DNA of 64,000 nt from Harmonia axyridis (lineage: Eukaryota; Arthropoda; Insecta; Coleoptera; Coccinellidae). Shown one piece after another: positions 45,451 through 54,410 of this stretch. The position numbers and the translations under genes are program-made. Every line of letters starts with the position of its first letter. Within the stretch, counting starts at the first letter, position 1. The notes under the pieces are model-generated. The model was given only the letters and a program-made list of their open reading frames with translations. It searched no databases and had not been told where the DNA came from. The DNA is taken from NCBI RefSeq assembly GCF_914767665.1, contig NC_059504.1, positions 27,196,001-27,260,000 of the forward strand, in the 5' to 3' direction.

Positions 45451-45942
45451 TTGAGCGGGTGAACGTGTGTTGTTGAGTGCTCCGATTAAGTGAGGGAATT
45501 CAGTGAGTTATTGATGAATTTCGATAAAGATTGATATTGTTGAAAACAGAATAAAACTGGTCATCATAGACACTAATATTTTTGGAAAAGAAGCTAACTG
45601 AATAGTTTATAAAACGGATAATTGTTTATACATTCTCGATATCGAGTCTTTTTTGCTTAGGTCTAGACGGCCAGCGTACGTTCGACAGGTGTAGTATGTT
45701 CGCTGCATGAATCGTTATCGGGACGAGAAAACAGAATAATCTGACCTTCCATATCGCACCAAATTTCCCGATTCCAACTTTTCCGTGGCCTACCTTCTGT
45801 GCTACAAGTCTTCCTTAAAGGCCCAAGGAAGTGAAGTGAGTCTCCCCTTACGTCCTCATTTTTTGTTTCGGTTTGTGTCCCTGCTATGGTAGTTGCCTAA
45901 TACAGAACTATTACATAAAATTTTTTCTATCAATTGAACATA

Positions 45943-46761
45943 ATGGATGATAAAACCGTACAAAATATTTTAGAAAAAATTGAGAACAGTAAAACTGAAA
46001 TTAAAAGCAGCATACAAGCTTCGGAATCTAATATATTACTTGAACTTGAAAACTTGAAATTCAAGATTCGTACACTTGAGCGGGAGAATGTGTCTCTGAG
46101 GGATAAAGTAGACCGACTGGAAAGAAAATCTAACGAAAATAACATCGTGGTTTTTGGATGGACAGAGCCCAATGATGATATTACTTCGGATTTCATTTGC
46201 AATGAGCTGAATAACCTGCTAGGGGTAGAAATTGGTAGAAGCGATATAAATAATTTTTATTGCCTAGGAAAAAAGTCGAATCGCCCAGTAAAAATTGAGT
46301 TTGTTTCCTATCTCAAGAAAATTGGGGTTATCAGACATTGCAAAAAATTGAGGGGCAGTGGTATTGCCATCAGAGACGATCTGACGGAACAGCAGCGGAA
46401 CGAGTATCGAGTGCTTAGGGGATATTTGATCGAGCAAAGAGAAAAAGGAGAAACTTGTCATATTAGAGGAAATAAACTTGTAGTCAACAATAAAGAGTAT
46501 ACACTCCACGATTTAGAAGAAGCTCGAAAACATCCCACTGTCCGCCGGACTAACAGCAACCCGGCGACCCCGACTCAGTCCCTAATACATAAACCGGAAG
46601 AAGTACGAACTCGGGCTCAACCTCCTGAAAATATCGAGGAGATCTCGGTTCTCGACCGATTGCAAAGCACACCAGTGGCTGAAAACACTGCTAGAAAAAT
46701 TGTAAAGCCAGAAAGAGTAACCAGATTGCGCTTGAACGTACAAAGAAAGGATTTGAAATAG
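45943..46761 (+). CDS. LINE ORF1 protein, 272 aa, coiled coil plus RNA-binding-like domain
   Basis: Start chosen at ATG 45,943 (MDDKTVQN); the frame is open a little further upstream only by a TTG. Residues about 5-65 are heptad-like and charged (LELENLKFKIRTLERE, VSLRDKVDRLERK), a predicted coiled coil for trimer formation. Residues about 70-185 (NIVVFGWTEPNDD, DINNFYCLGKKSNRP, IAIRDDLTEQQRNEYRVL) have the spacing of the RRM and C-terminal domains of L1-type ORF1 proteins, which bind the element RNA and act as chaperones. The tail is Pro/Arg-rich. It is followed 89 bp later by ORF2 on the same strand. No disruption is seen. Confidence 0.85.
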   Translation: MDDKTVQNILEKIENSKTEIKSSIQASESNILLELENLKFKIRTLERENVSLRDKVDRLERKSNENNIVVFGWTEPNDDITSDFICNELNNLLGVEIGRSDINNFYCLGKKSNRPVKIEFVSYLKKIGVIRHCKKLRGSGIAIRDDLTEQQRNEYRVLRGYLIEQREKGETCHIRGNKLVVNNKEYTLHDLEEARKHPTVRRTNSNPATPTQSLIHKPEEVRTRAQPPENIEEISVLDRLQSTPVAENTARKIVKPERVTRLRLNVQRKDLK

Positions 46762-46850
46762 TTGATTTTGTTGTATTTTGTCCTGTTGTTTATTTTGTTG
46801 CGTTGGGCTATTAAGTTGTTTGGCTTTTTCTGTGGGTTTTCTGCTACAAA

Positions 46851-49763
46851 ATGGATCCATACATTAGAGAATATAAGAACGAACCAATCATTGCTAAGAT
46901 TATACCTGACATAGATCATTTTTTGCCACCTATACAAACACCACTTAATATCTTACATCTTAATATTAGAAGTGCGATGAAAAATATGGACGAATTTGTT
47001 TTGTTTCTGAATAAACTTGCGCTCGATATTCAAATTATTGTACTCACCGAAACGTATTTCGTCTATGACCTGAATTTGCTGCAGATTGAAGGGTATACCA
47101 TTTTGTACAATGAGGGTTCACTCAATAAGAACGATGGAGTGTTGGTTTATATTAGGAATGAAATCAGTTTTTCACACGAAATAAAGAAACTAGGAAATAT
47201 AAACATTCTGGAAGTTTCAACACAGTTTGGATCTAAGAAAGCTATTTTAACAGCCGTCTATAGACCCCCAAGTACATGTCCAAAAAAATTCAACATTGAT
47301 TTACAGCAATATATTCAAACGGTTGAAAGGAGCGATATGCATGTTATAACAGGAGATATAAATATAGATCTTATGTCGAATTCAGATTTTTCTGAGGAAT
47401 ACAAGAATATCTTGAACACATACGGATATGAATCGCACATAAATGACTACACTCGACCAGAAAGTAAAACTTGCATAGATCATTTCTATGTGAAAGAAAA
47501 TGTTTCTATTCCAATTCAATCGTACGTCTTTCAACATATTATTACCGATCACTATCCTATTGCATTAACTGTGGACTTGGATGCAACATCAACGAGACAG
47601 CCCAATTCCGATTCTAGAAATAAAAAATATATAGATTACGCAGCACTAAAGACAAACTTGAGAGAGGAGAGGTGGGAAAAATTTTATTCTGTCCATAATA
47701 TAGATGAAATGGCTGATGAATTTGTTGACAGAATAAGTGCATATATCGAAAAAACAACTAAAAATATAAGGTTAAAAAAACAAAAAAATATTAAAAAGAA
47801 GTGGATTACTTCCGCGCTCCTCACATCGATAAATAGAAAACAGCACCTGTATAAAAATTTACAAAAGGATCCGAATAATTCACTTCTGAAGACAGAATAC
47901 CACGTTTATAAAGGTAAGTTGGCAAAGTTAATCAAAGTTGCGAAGAAGAATTATGCACGAAAGCTAATAAAGGACAATGTTAACCAGTCCAAGGCACTCT
48001 GGGACAGTGTAAATAACATATGCAATCGTTCGAAGCCTGAGACAAAGATTGAAAAGATTGTATCGGCAGATGGAACAATGGTGGAGTCTGGGAAACGGAT
48101 CTGTGACAGTTTTAATGCATACTACTCTAACTTAGGTCAGACGTATGCAGAAAAAATAAGTGTTCCGGAAAACTATAGAGAACATGAAAAAACAGTAAGA
48201 AGCACCTTGTTTCTCACCCCTGCGAACATCGAGGAGGTCCACGAGACGATTGTGAAACTGCGGCAGGGAACAGCACCGGGATATGATGGCATAAGAGCGG
48301 AGACTCTAAAGAATATATCTGACGAGATAAAGGCACCTCTGACTCACCTAATAAACTGTTGCTTTGATGAAGGATATTTCCCGAAAAGTTTAAAAACAGG
48401 TATTATAAAACCTCTATTCAAAAAAGGTAGTAGATTGGAAATGAAGAACTACAGGCCAATATCGTTGATCAGCAATATAGCAAAAGTTATGGAAAAAATA
48501 TTGAAAAGGAGGATTATAAAATATTGCACGAAACATAAAATTATCTCACAATTTCAATATGGCTTTGTAGAAGAAAAATCAACCGAAGATGCAATCAGAC
48601 ACCTGACATCCTGTATTTACAACTCACTAGATAAGAAAAAACAATCCTTATGTATATTTATCGATCTCTCTAAGGCCTTTGATACAGTCTCCCATGAAAA
48701 ACTACTCAATAAATTGGAAAAATACGGTTTCAGAGGTAAAATTTACAACATGATGAGAAGTTATTTGATGGATCGGGAACAAAAAGTAAGTGTAAATGGA
48801 GAGTTAAGTGAAGCAATGTATGTAAATTACGGGGTGCCTCAGGGCACGGTTCTTGGACCCCTTTTATTCACACTGTATATAAACAGTTTGTTGAGTGTCA
48901 GAGTAAGAGGCAGAGTTCTCTGTTTTGCAGACGACGTGGCGTTGTTTTGTGAGTCAGATTCTTGGAACACCCTGAAAGCTGAGGCCGAGAAGGACTTCAG
49001 TAATCTGGATATGTGGTTCAGGTACAATAAATTGACGATAAATTTGGAGAAAACGAGATATTTACCATTCGCATCGTACTCGAGTGGATTACCACATATT
49101 GGACCCCTGATGGTCACACCGAACTTACATATCCCGGAAGCGGACTCCATCAAATATTTGGGTATAACGATCGATAGACACCTTAAATGGGACATGCATA
49201 TCAAAAGTATCGTCAACAAGCTAAGAGGCATTTTATATAAAATTAAATATTTAAAAGACTACCTCGACTTGAAACACCTGAAATTGCTGTACTTTGCATT
49301 AGTGCAGCCACAATTGTCGTATGGAATTATTGGTTGGGGCGGCGTGAATGATAATCATTTGGAGAACTTAAATGTAATGCAAAGATGGATACTTAGAATT
49401 ATTTACGGTAAACCACTCATGTTCTCCAACGATAGTTTGTACAGGGAGTCCGGGATGCTTGATATAAGACAACTCTTCTGTCTCAGTATGCTAATAAATA
49501 TGAAAAAGTCGAAAATTACTTCCGATCCAGTTGACCACTGTTATAACACCAGAAATAGATCAAGCTCCTTAAACATACCCCGTTGTGAAAAGAATATAGG
49601 ACAGCGCTGCTGTAACTACCTTGCTCCGAAAGTTTTCAATCAGCTACCCTCGTACATAAAGAAACTCAACAGTTTAAGTTTGTTCAGAAAGATGTCAAGG
49701 AAGTGGATAGTATCTATCGGAAGATCAGGATTGATTGCTCTGATCAGCCAAAGGCTGTTCTAG
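46851..49763 (+). CDS. LINE ORF2: APE endonuclease and reverse transcriptase, 970 aa, uninterrupted
   Basis: Residues about 30-245 are an apurinic-type endonuclease: LNIRSAMKN, VLTETYF, AVYRPPS, VITGDINIDLM, CIDHFYV and the final TDHYP. These nick the genomic target. Residues about 500-780 are the reverse transcriptase: KSLKTGIIKPLFKKG, YRPISLISN, FGFVEEKST-type motif as QYGFVEEKST, FIDLSKAFDTVSH (first Asp), GVPQGTVLGPLLF (about residue 660), CFADDVALF (catalytic FADD about 691) and IKYLGITID. The C-terminal domain contains LSYGIIGWGG and YNTRNRSS. All expected catalytic residues are present with no stop. The stop is TAG at 49,761. This is the best-preserved retrotransposon in the window. 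Confidence 0.92.
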   Translation: MDPYIREYKNEPIIAKIIPDIDHFLPPIQTPLNILHLNIRSAMKNMDEFVLFLNKLALDIQIIVLTETYFVYDLNLLQIEGYTILYNEGSLNKNDGVLVYIRNEISFSHEIKKLGNINILEVSTQFGSKKAILTAVYRPPSTCPKKFNIDLQQYIQTVERSDMHVITGDINIDLMSNSDFSEEYKNILNTYGYESHINDYTRPESKTCIDHFYVKENVSIPIQSYVFQHIITDHYPIALTVDLDATSTRQPNSDSRNKKYIDYAALKTNLREERWEKFYSVHNIDEMADEFVDRISAYIEKTTKNIRLKKQKNIKKKWITSALLTSINRKQHLYKNLQKDPNNSLLKTEYHVYKGKLAKLIKVAKKNYARKLIKDNVNQSKALWDSVNNICNRSKPETKIEKIVSADGTMVESGKRICDSFNAYYSNLGQTYAEKISVPENYREHEKTVRSTLFLTPANIEEVHETIVKLRQGTAPGYDGIRAETLKNISDEIKAPLTHLINCCFDEGYFPKSLKTGIIKPLFKKGSRLEMKNYRPISLISNIAKVMEKILKRRIIKYCTKHKIISQFQYGFVEEKSTEDAIRHLTSCIYNSLDKKKQSLCIFIDLSKAFDTVSHEKLLNKLEKYGFRGKIYNMMRSYLMDREQKVSVNGELSEAMYVNYGVPQGTVLGPLLFTLYINSLLSVRVRGRVLCFADDVALFCESDSWNTLKAEAEKDFSNLDMWFRYNKLTINLEKTRYLPFASYSSGLPHIGPLMVTPNLHIPEADSIKYLGITIDRHLKWDMHIKSIVNKLRGILYKIKYLKDYLDLKHLKLLYFALVQPQLSYGIIGWGGVNDNHLENLNVMQRWILRIIYGKPLMFSNDSLYRESGMLDIRQLFCLSMLINMKKSKITSDPVDHCYNTRNRSSSLNIPRCEKNIGQRCCNYLAPKVFNQLPSYIKKLNSLSLFRKMSRKWIVSIGRSGLIALISQRLF

Positions 49764-50087
49764 GTGGAACTACAGGAAGCAGAAATATTTCTCGTTTTGT
49801 TGTGTATTTTGAGTTTGTTCGTTCACTTGTCAATAAAGGATAGTTAAATCTAGGTTGATTATATCACGTACAAGCAATAGCTTTCGTAGCTAAAGCTTCT
49901 GTGATTAACACTTTATTCACTCCTTTATTTGTTATAATACATGATTTTATTATTATGTGAGCATTTATGTTCTCCACTCATGTTTTGTATTTTCTTACTG
50001 TGTATATATGTTGTAATGTAGTCAGTGAATAAATTATTATTATATTATATTATATTAATTATTATTATTCAATCAATTTTATCGAGT

Positions 50088-51780
50088 ATCTCTTGTTTTA
50101 TATCTAAGATTGCCAAACCAGAAAATCTTTCTTATGACATGGTAGACTTCAAATCGTTTTTAATTGTTTTTGATTTAGTGAATGATCTCTCACCAGAAGC
50201 AACAGACACAGATAAAGTGAGAAGGATTCTTAAGGCAATACTAAGATTCGGTAGAGAAGAAGTTAGATTATTTTCAATAATAATATCACAAATAAAACAA
50301 AAAACGTTATCTTAATCAGATATCACATCAAACCTACTATGTATTTAAGGAACTTAGTGTTCGATCAATTTTCAAAAAGAAATTTATTTTAATAGCGATT
50401 TTTGGATCTTGAGGTGCCTCATCCGTGTGTTCATAATCGAACAATTTTGGTTTATACTTTGGTCTTACAGTATACAGGGTGTTTCCTAAACATGCGGCAA
50501 AAATTCAGGGGGTTGTTCCTTGGACTATTTTAAGCATGTTTTGTCCTTGGATGATTTTTGAAAAACCTCTTTGTTTCGAAGATACAGGGCGAACAACATT
50601 TTTCATATTTTTAAAATTAATAATAGTTTAAATAAAAATGCGTACCGCACTGTGTTTACTAAGTAGGTACAATTTATTTTTAAATTTGTTTAACAACATT
50701 CCAATTACTAAAAACGGCCAGTTTTTTGACTAAAAATTGATAAGTGCAGATGGTAAAGGAATACAGATTAAACACGGTTTTCATTTGAATTCGTTTGCTG
50801 GGTGTAACTTAATAAGAAATGATCCTGGTGTTTTTGAAAGGGTTCGGCAGTCAATGAGGAGAAGATTGGATGCTTGTATGCTGGCTAGAGGTGGTAATTT
50901 TCAACAGTTTTTGTAGGTTGAGTTGAATTTTCATGTAATTTTTCATAATAAAATGTTATTATCTGAAATTTTGTTTCCCCTATATCTTCGAAACAAATAG
51001 GTTTTTAAAAATCATCAAAGGACAAAATATTCTTAGAATAGTCCAAGGAACAACCCCCTGAATTTTTGCTGCATGTTTAGGAAACACCCTGTATAATGGC
51101 GAAAAGCCTTGATCTATCTCAAGAGCAGCCGCTAATTTTTCCAGCTTCCGCAAGTTTTTCCTCGAAAACATAATAATCTCTATGATTTTTGAAATGATCA
51201 ACAAAATCCTTCAAATAGTTTTGGCACACTTTAATGTCAATCGCTACACTTTGCATCATTTTGCTTACAATATTAATCTGGAATGAAACATCAAACCAAA
51301 TAATTATACTTCGAATGAATTTAAAAGAATGAATATTTAATAAAAGAGAACTTGCTTCATGTCTAGTTTCTATGTTAAAAGTATCATTTTCTGCTGTTTC
51401 TAATAGGCTATCACATATTTGAATAAAATGAAACACTAGAGCATCAATTCTACCTGACCATCTAGTATCACTTAGGGATTTGAGAAGTAACTGAGGATCA
51501 TGCTTTTTTATAACATTCCAATCTTTTTGTGGATGAAGATAAATATATATAAAGTTCTTGTACAATATCAAAAGAGTCCAGTGTTTCATTTCCAACCTTA
51601 GCAGTATCATTTTCAGTTAAATTTAAGCTGTGTGCAGCACATGGCGCCAAAAATGCCCTACGATTAGCATCGAGTATGCGTTTTTGTGAACCAATATGTT
51701 TTCCATGCATATTTGCCCTATTATCAGACCCTTGACCTCTCATGATTTCAATATCTAAATTTCATTTCATTTTGTATCTG
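50088..51780 (-). pseudogene. hAT #3 transposase, main part, split by a MITE
   Basis: Minus strand, in order: GQGSDNRANMHGKH (catalytic Asp region) and FLAPCAAHSLNL (51,498-51,743). A frameshift leads to 51,119-51,610 with WNVIKKHDPQLLLKSLSDTRW, RHEASSLLLNIHSF and IVSKMMQSV. AAALEIDQGFSP follows just before the MITE. Beyond the MITE come KLFDYEHTDEAPQ near 50,430, then the dimerisation core LPNLSIALRILLTLSVSVAS, GERSFTKSK and GLAILDIKQEILDKID (50,088-50,300, one stop). The N-terminus with zinc finger is missing. The + strand frame at 50,025-50,315 is only the shadow of this domain. Confidence 0.85.
50475..51091. mobile_element. Mariner-derived MITE retaining the transposase C-terminus
   Basis: TA-CAGGGTGTTTCCTAAACATG at the left and CATGTTTAGGAAACACCCTG-TA at the right; arms about 130 bp. 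In the middle (about 50,830-50,915, + strand) it encodes DPGVFERVRQSMRRRLDACM and ARGGNFQQFL, followed by a stop. I recognise this as the end of insect mariner-type transposases (..VRRSM..R...C....G..FE..L). So the CAGGGTG family derives from such a mariner by internal deletion. Confidence 0.9.
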
Positions 51781-51971
51781 ATAGTCTAAATAATGGGTCA
51801 TTCTTGCAAGAAAGAAGTTTGGAAAAAAAATTGTTAAAAAAATTTGAAAGAATCTTTTTCGAAAACCTTTGATCCATCGGTCCTTCATGCGGTCTATAAG
51901 AGGTTTTGGCGCCCTTTCAGAGTGGCGCCCGCGTGCGGTGCACGCGCGGTTGCGGGGGCCCTGGCGGCATC

Positions 51972-52127
51972 TGATTCAACTCAGAAGGAAACTCTGCAGA
52001 GCCAGGAAATTTTAGGTCTTCTTCAGGTGTACTAAGGTTTTCAGCATTCCAAGTAAGTATATCTTTTTATATTTTTCTTAAATTTTTATGTGTAGTTCAT
52101 CGAGGGATACATCATCTTCGCTGTCTA
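51972..52127. other. DNA flanking hAT #3
   Basis: A short + frame continues out of the hAT end (SDSTQKETLQSQEILGLLQ), but I do not recognise it. Confidence 0.3.
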
Positions 52128-52560
52128 CATGGGCGTCGCTACGCGGGAGGGGTCTTGTTGTAATGTGGGTAATTAACTGGATAAAAGTATTGCACAAAAA
52201 TTAGTTGAGGGTATAATTTCAGTATTGAAAAATAAAAGAGATGATATCGATACTTGCCTCCATTCAGAAATAAAAGATGTTCTCCAAAAATTGGATATCT
52301 CGATACAACTTAATCTTATAGTAAACTTAAGACAGACGAATACGGCAAATGTTATTACCAATGATCATGAGGAATATTATAGAATCAGCATTTTCATCAC
52401 ATTGTTAGATAATGTTTTACAGGATACCAATTTTAGATTCAAATCAATATAATTCTCTGCCATGTATTTATTTGAATACTGGCTACTGCATTATATTTTG
52501 TTTATTTAGAAGTCACGTACAGGCTCACGCCTCTGTGATTATATGTTTATACCCTGTAGC
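52128..52560 (+). pseudogene. hAT fragment #4 with terminus and part of transposase
   Basis: CATGGGCGTCGCTACGCGGG at 52,128 resembles the hAT terminus at 37,855. Right behind it the + strand encodes IKDVLQKLDISIQLNLIVNL, then NTANVITNDHEEYYRISIF and ITLLDNVLQDTNFRF. The latter aligns with the N.R...A....EYYRIS.FIPFLD.....L..RF block of DUF4371-type hAT transposases (compare IFIPFLDHTINQL in hAT #1). The rest is deleted; the far end was not found. Confidence 0.6.
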
Positions 52561-52810
52561 TTATAGAATAAACCATTTTATTATTATTATGGGGATCAAT
52601 GGCTTGTTACCTACCTCTCTTTAATTGAAAAGATATCAAGTAGAAATGAAAACATTTGCTAATATAGCTAATATGGGAGTGCCTAACCTATGGCCCTATG
52701 GCAAAGATCACCGAGTTGCCATACCGATGATTCCATCAGTAGTACCGGAATGAAATAGCGCAACGATCTTAGAGGGGGCGCACCCTAAATTTGCTGAGAA
52801 TACGCATATA

Positions 52811-53450
52811 CAGGGTGGCCATTTGAAAACGAAACAGACGAGATTACAGACGAAATAAAGTTTTTCGATAGAAATGCTCGGACAGGTCGATTTCTGTTTT
52901 GAGGGGGACAACTTAAGATGTAGGTTACGGACGCATAGGGCTTCAACCCTTGCTGCTACAACCCCCACCCCCAATTTTTGAATAGGGAAGATGGGGTGAG
53001 TGATACCTCAATTTAAAGGTATTTTTATACTGATTTCAGCACAGTAATTGTTTTTTCATTTTATGCATTAGTTCTCGAAATATTCATGCGTTAGTTAGTT
53101 AGGAAGGAAGCCACAGTCATGGTTGTTTTGAAGCTCAAAATGTCGATTTTTCACAAAACACTACAAGTGCCATGAAAACACCACTTCATTTTCAAATACT
53201 TAGTTAAGAATATTTCGAGAACTAATGCATAAAATGAAAAAACAATTACTGTGCTGAAATCAGTATAAAAATACCTTTCAAATGAGGTATCACTCACCCC
53301 ATCTTCCCTATTCAAAATTTGGGGGTGCGTCCGTAACCTACATCTTAAGTTGTCCCCCTCGAAACAGAAATCGACCTGTCCGAGCATTTCTATCGAAAAA
53401 CTTTATTTCGTCTGTAATCTCGTCTGTTTCGTTTTCAAATGGCCACCCTG
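52811..53450. mobile_element. Foldback element, CAGGGTGGCCATTTG, almost entirely inverted repeat
   Basis: TA-CAGGGTGGCCATTTGAAAAC at 52,809 and GTTTTCAAATGGCCACCCTG-TA ending 53,452. The arms extend about 290 bp each (GACAGGTCGATTTCTGTTT, ACTTAAGATGTAGGTTACGG, AGGGAAGATGGGGTGAGTGA, GAACTAATGCATAAAATGAA). The left arm has about 35 extra bases around 52,935-52,970 (GCTTCAACCCTTGCTGC). The loop is short (about 53,090-53,190). No coding capacity. Confidence 0.9.
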
Positions 53451-53452
53451 TA

Positions 53453-54402
53453 TTACTATTATATTGTTGAGTGTGGCTGGTTTGAATTTTCCTATATTCA
53501 GCTATTAGATGCAAGTTCTAAACCACAACATGTGACCAGAGGTGGGATCCAATTTATTATTGATTGATATCCGTTAATAATCTTATTATTAACGTATCTA
53601 CGGATAATAAATTAGTACGATCCCACCACATAAACTGTTGTTTCAAAGGTATCATAACTCATCATACTCAATAAAATATTGCTCAAGAATGAATCCATTA
53701 CTTCACTCATCCTTCAAAAAAGGGATATACGTCATAAAGCAAAACTGATTCTCATCTTCACGCCTATTATATTTCCAGGTGTTTCATGATAAACTGGACA
53801 AATATACATATACAATAATCGTGTATATGACACCGGAAGAATAATTTTCGCCTTATGAGATACAGGGTGTGCAACGCCATTTATGTGCAATATTCTATTG
53901 AGTGTGGTTAGTTATGTATAACTTTTGAAGTTACGATTTCTGGTCAGATCAGAGTATTTTTTAGGGCTTAATTAAGAAAAGGTGAAGAACTAAAGAATGC
54001 TTACGATGCACCAAAACGAATCTCAGAAAAATTATCAGCCCTGAAAACTTTATCCAAATGTTCTGTTAGACGAAGGAAACGAAATAATTCGGAAATAATA
54101 AACTCTTCTGTGAAAATTGCAAAAGTTTACAAAAGAATATAAATATTAAAAGATTTCTCTCTGTTGTGAATTGAAGACTAGTCATAATACAAGTATTCAT
54201 TTGGCCTTTCCCCACTCTTGCTTGTTACTTTCAACGTCAACAAATCGGCGTATTTCAAACATACCAGTGAAACAATCAACAAACCCTGTAAACAGCGAAT
54301 GGCAAACAGAGCAATCCTGAAATTTTTTCATGGCATTTCCTAAGCTTTCCTTCCTACGGAATTCTAGATTGGCCAAATACGGGACATGTTGAAAGTTGTT
54401 GC
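53453..54402. other. Unassigned, with a one-sided CAGGGTGTGCAACGCC terminus at 53,872
   Basis: A TA-CAGGGTGTGC end suggests another mariner-type element whose partner end I could not find. A small hairpin (ATTATTGATTGATATCC / ATCTACGGATAATAAATTAG region, 53,555-53,625) is also present. No gene. Confidence 0.4.
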
Positions 54403-54410
54403 TATCGGGT

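Larger units (their letters stand above)
45444..50085 (+). mobile_element. LINE retrotransposon with two open ORFs, inserted in hAT #3
   Basis: Holds ORF1 (45,943-46,761) and ORF2 (46,851-49,763), a 5' leader of about 500 bp, and a 3' region with GTGAATAAATTATTATTATA leading into an (ATTAT/ATT) tail near 50,030-50,080. The 5' boundary is inferred from where hAT coding resumes. I could not find a clear target duplication. By domain layout (coiled-coil ORF1 without CCHC knuckles; APE-RT ORF2 without RNase H) it resembles CR1/Daphne/Crack-type elements, but I am not certain of the clade. Confidence 0.85.
45112..51963. mobile_element. hAT transposon #3 with 8-bp target duplication, host to two further insertions
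   Basis: Termini CAGGGCCCCCGCAA (45,112) and TTGCGGGGGCCCTG (ends 51,963). The flanks are GCGACATC (45,104-45,111) and GCGGCATC (51,964-51,971), an 8-bp target duplication with one change, diagnostic of hAT. GC-rich subterminal blocks with CGCCCGCGTGCG occur at both ends. Removing the LINE (about 45,444-50,085) and the MITE (50,475-51,091) leaves an element of about 1.6 kb carrying a 5'-truncated transposase. Confidence 0.88.

Noticed and set aside
48839..49231. 130-codon minus frame
   Set aside because: Antisense shadow of the LINE ORF2 reverse transcriptase.
50025..50315. 96-codon + strand frame
   Set aside because: The opposite strand encodes the hAT dimerisation domain (SVASGERSF, GLAILDIKQEIL), so the + frame is its shadow.
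52708..53470. Frames in the foldback at 52.8-53.5 kb
   Set aside because: The two similar minus frames arise because the arms mirror each other; no protein family is seen.
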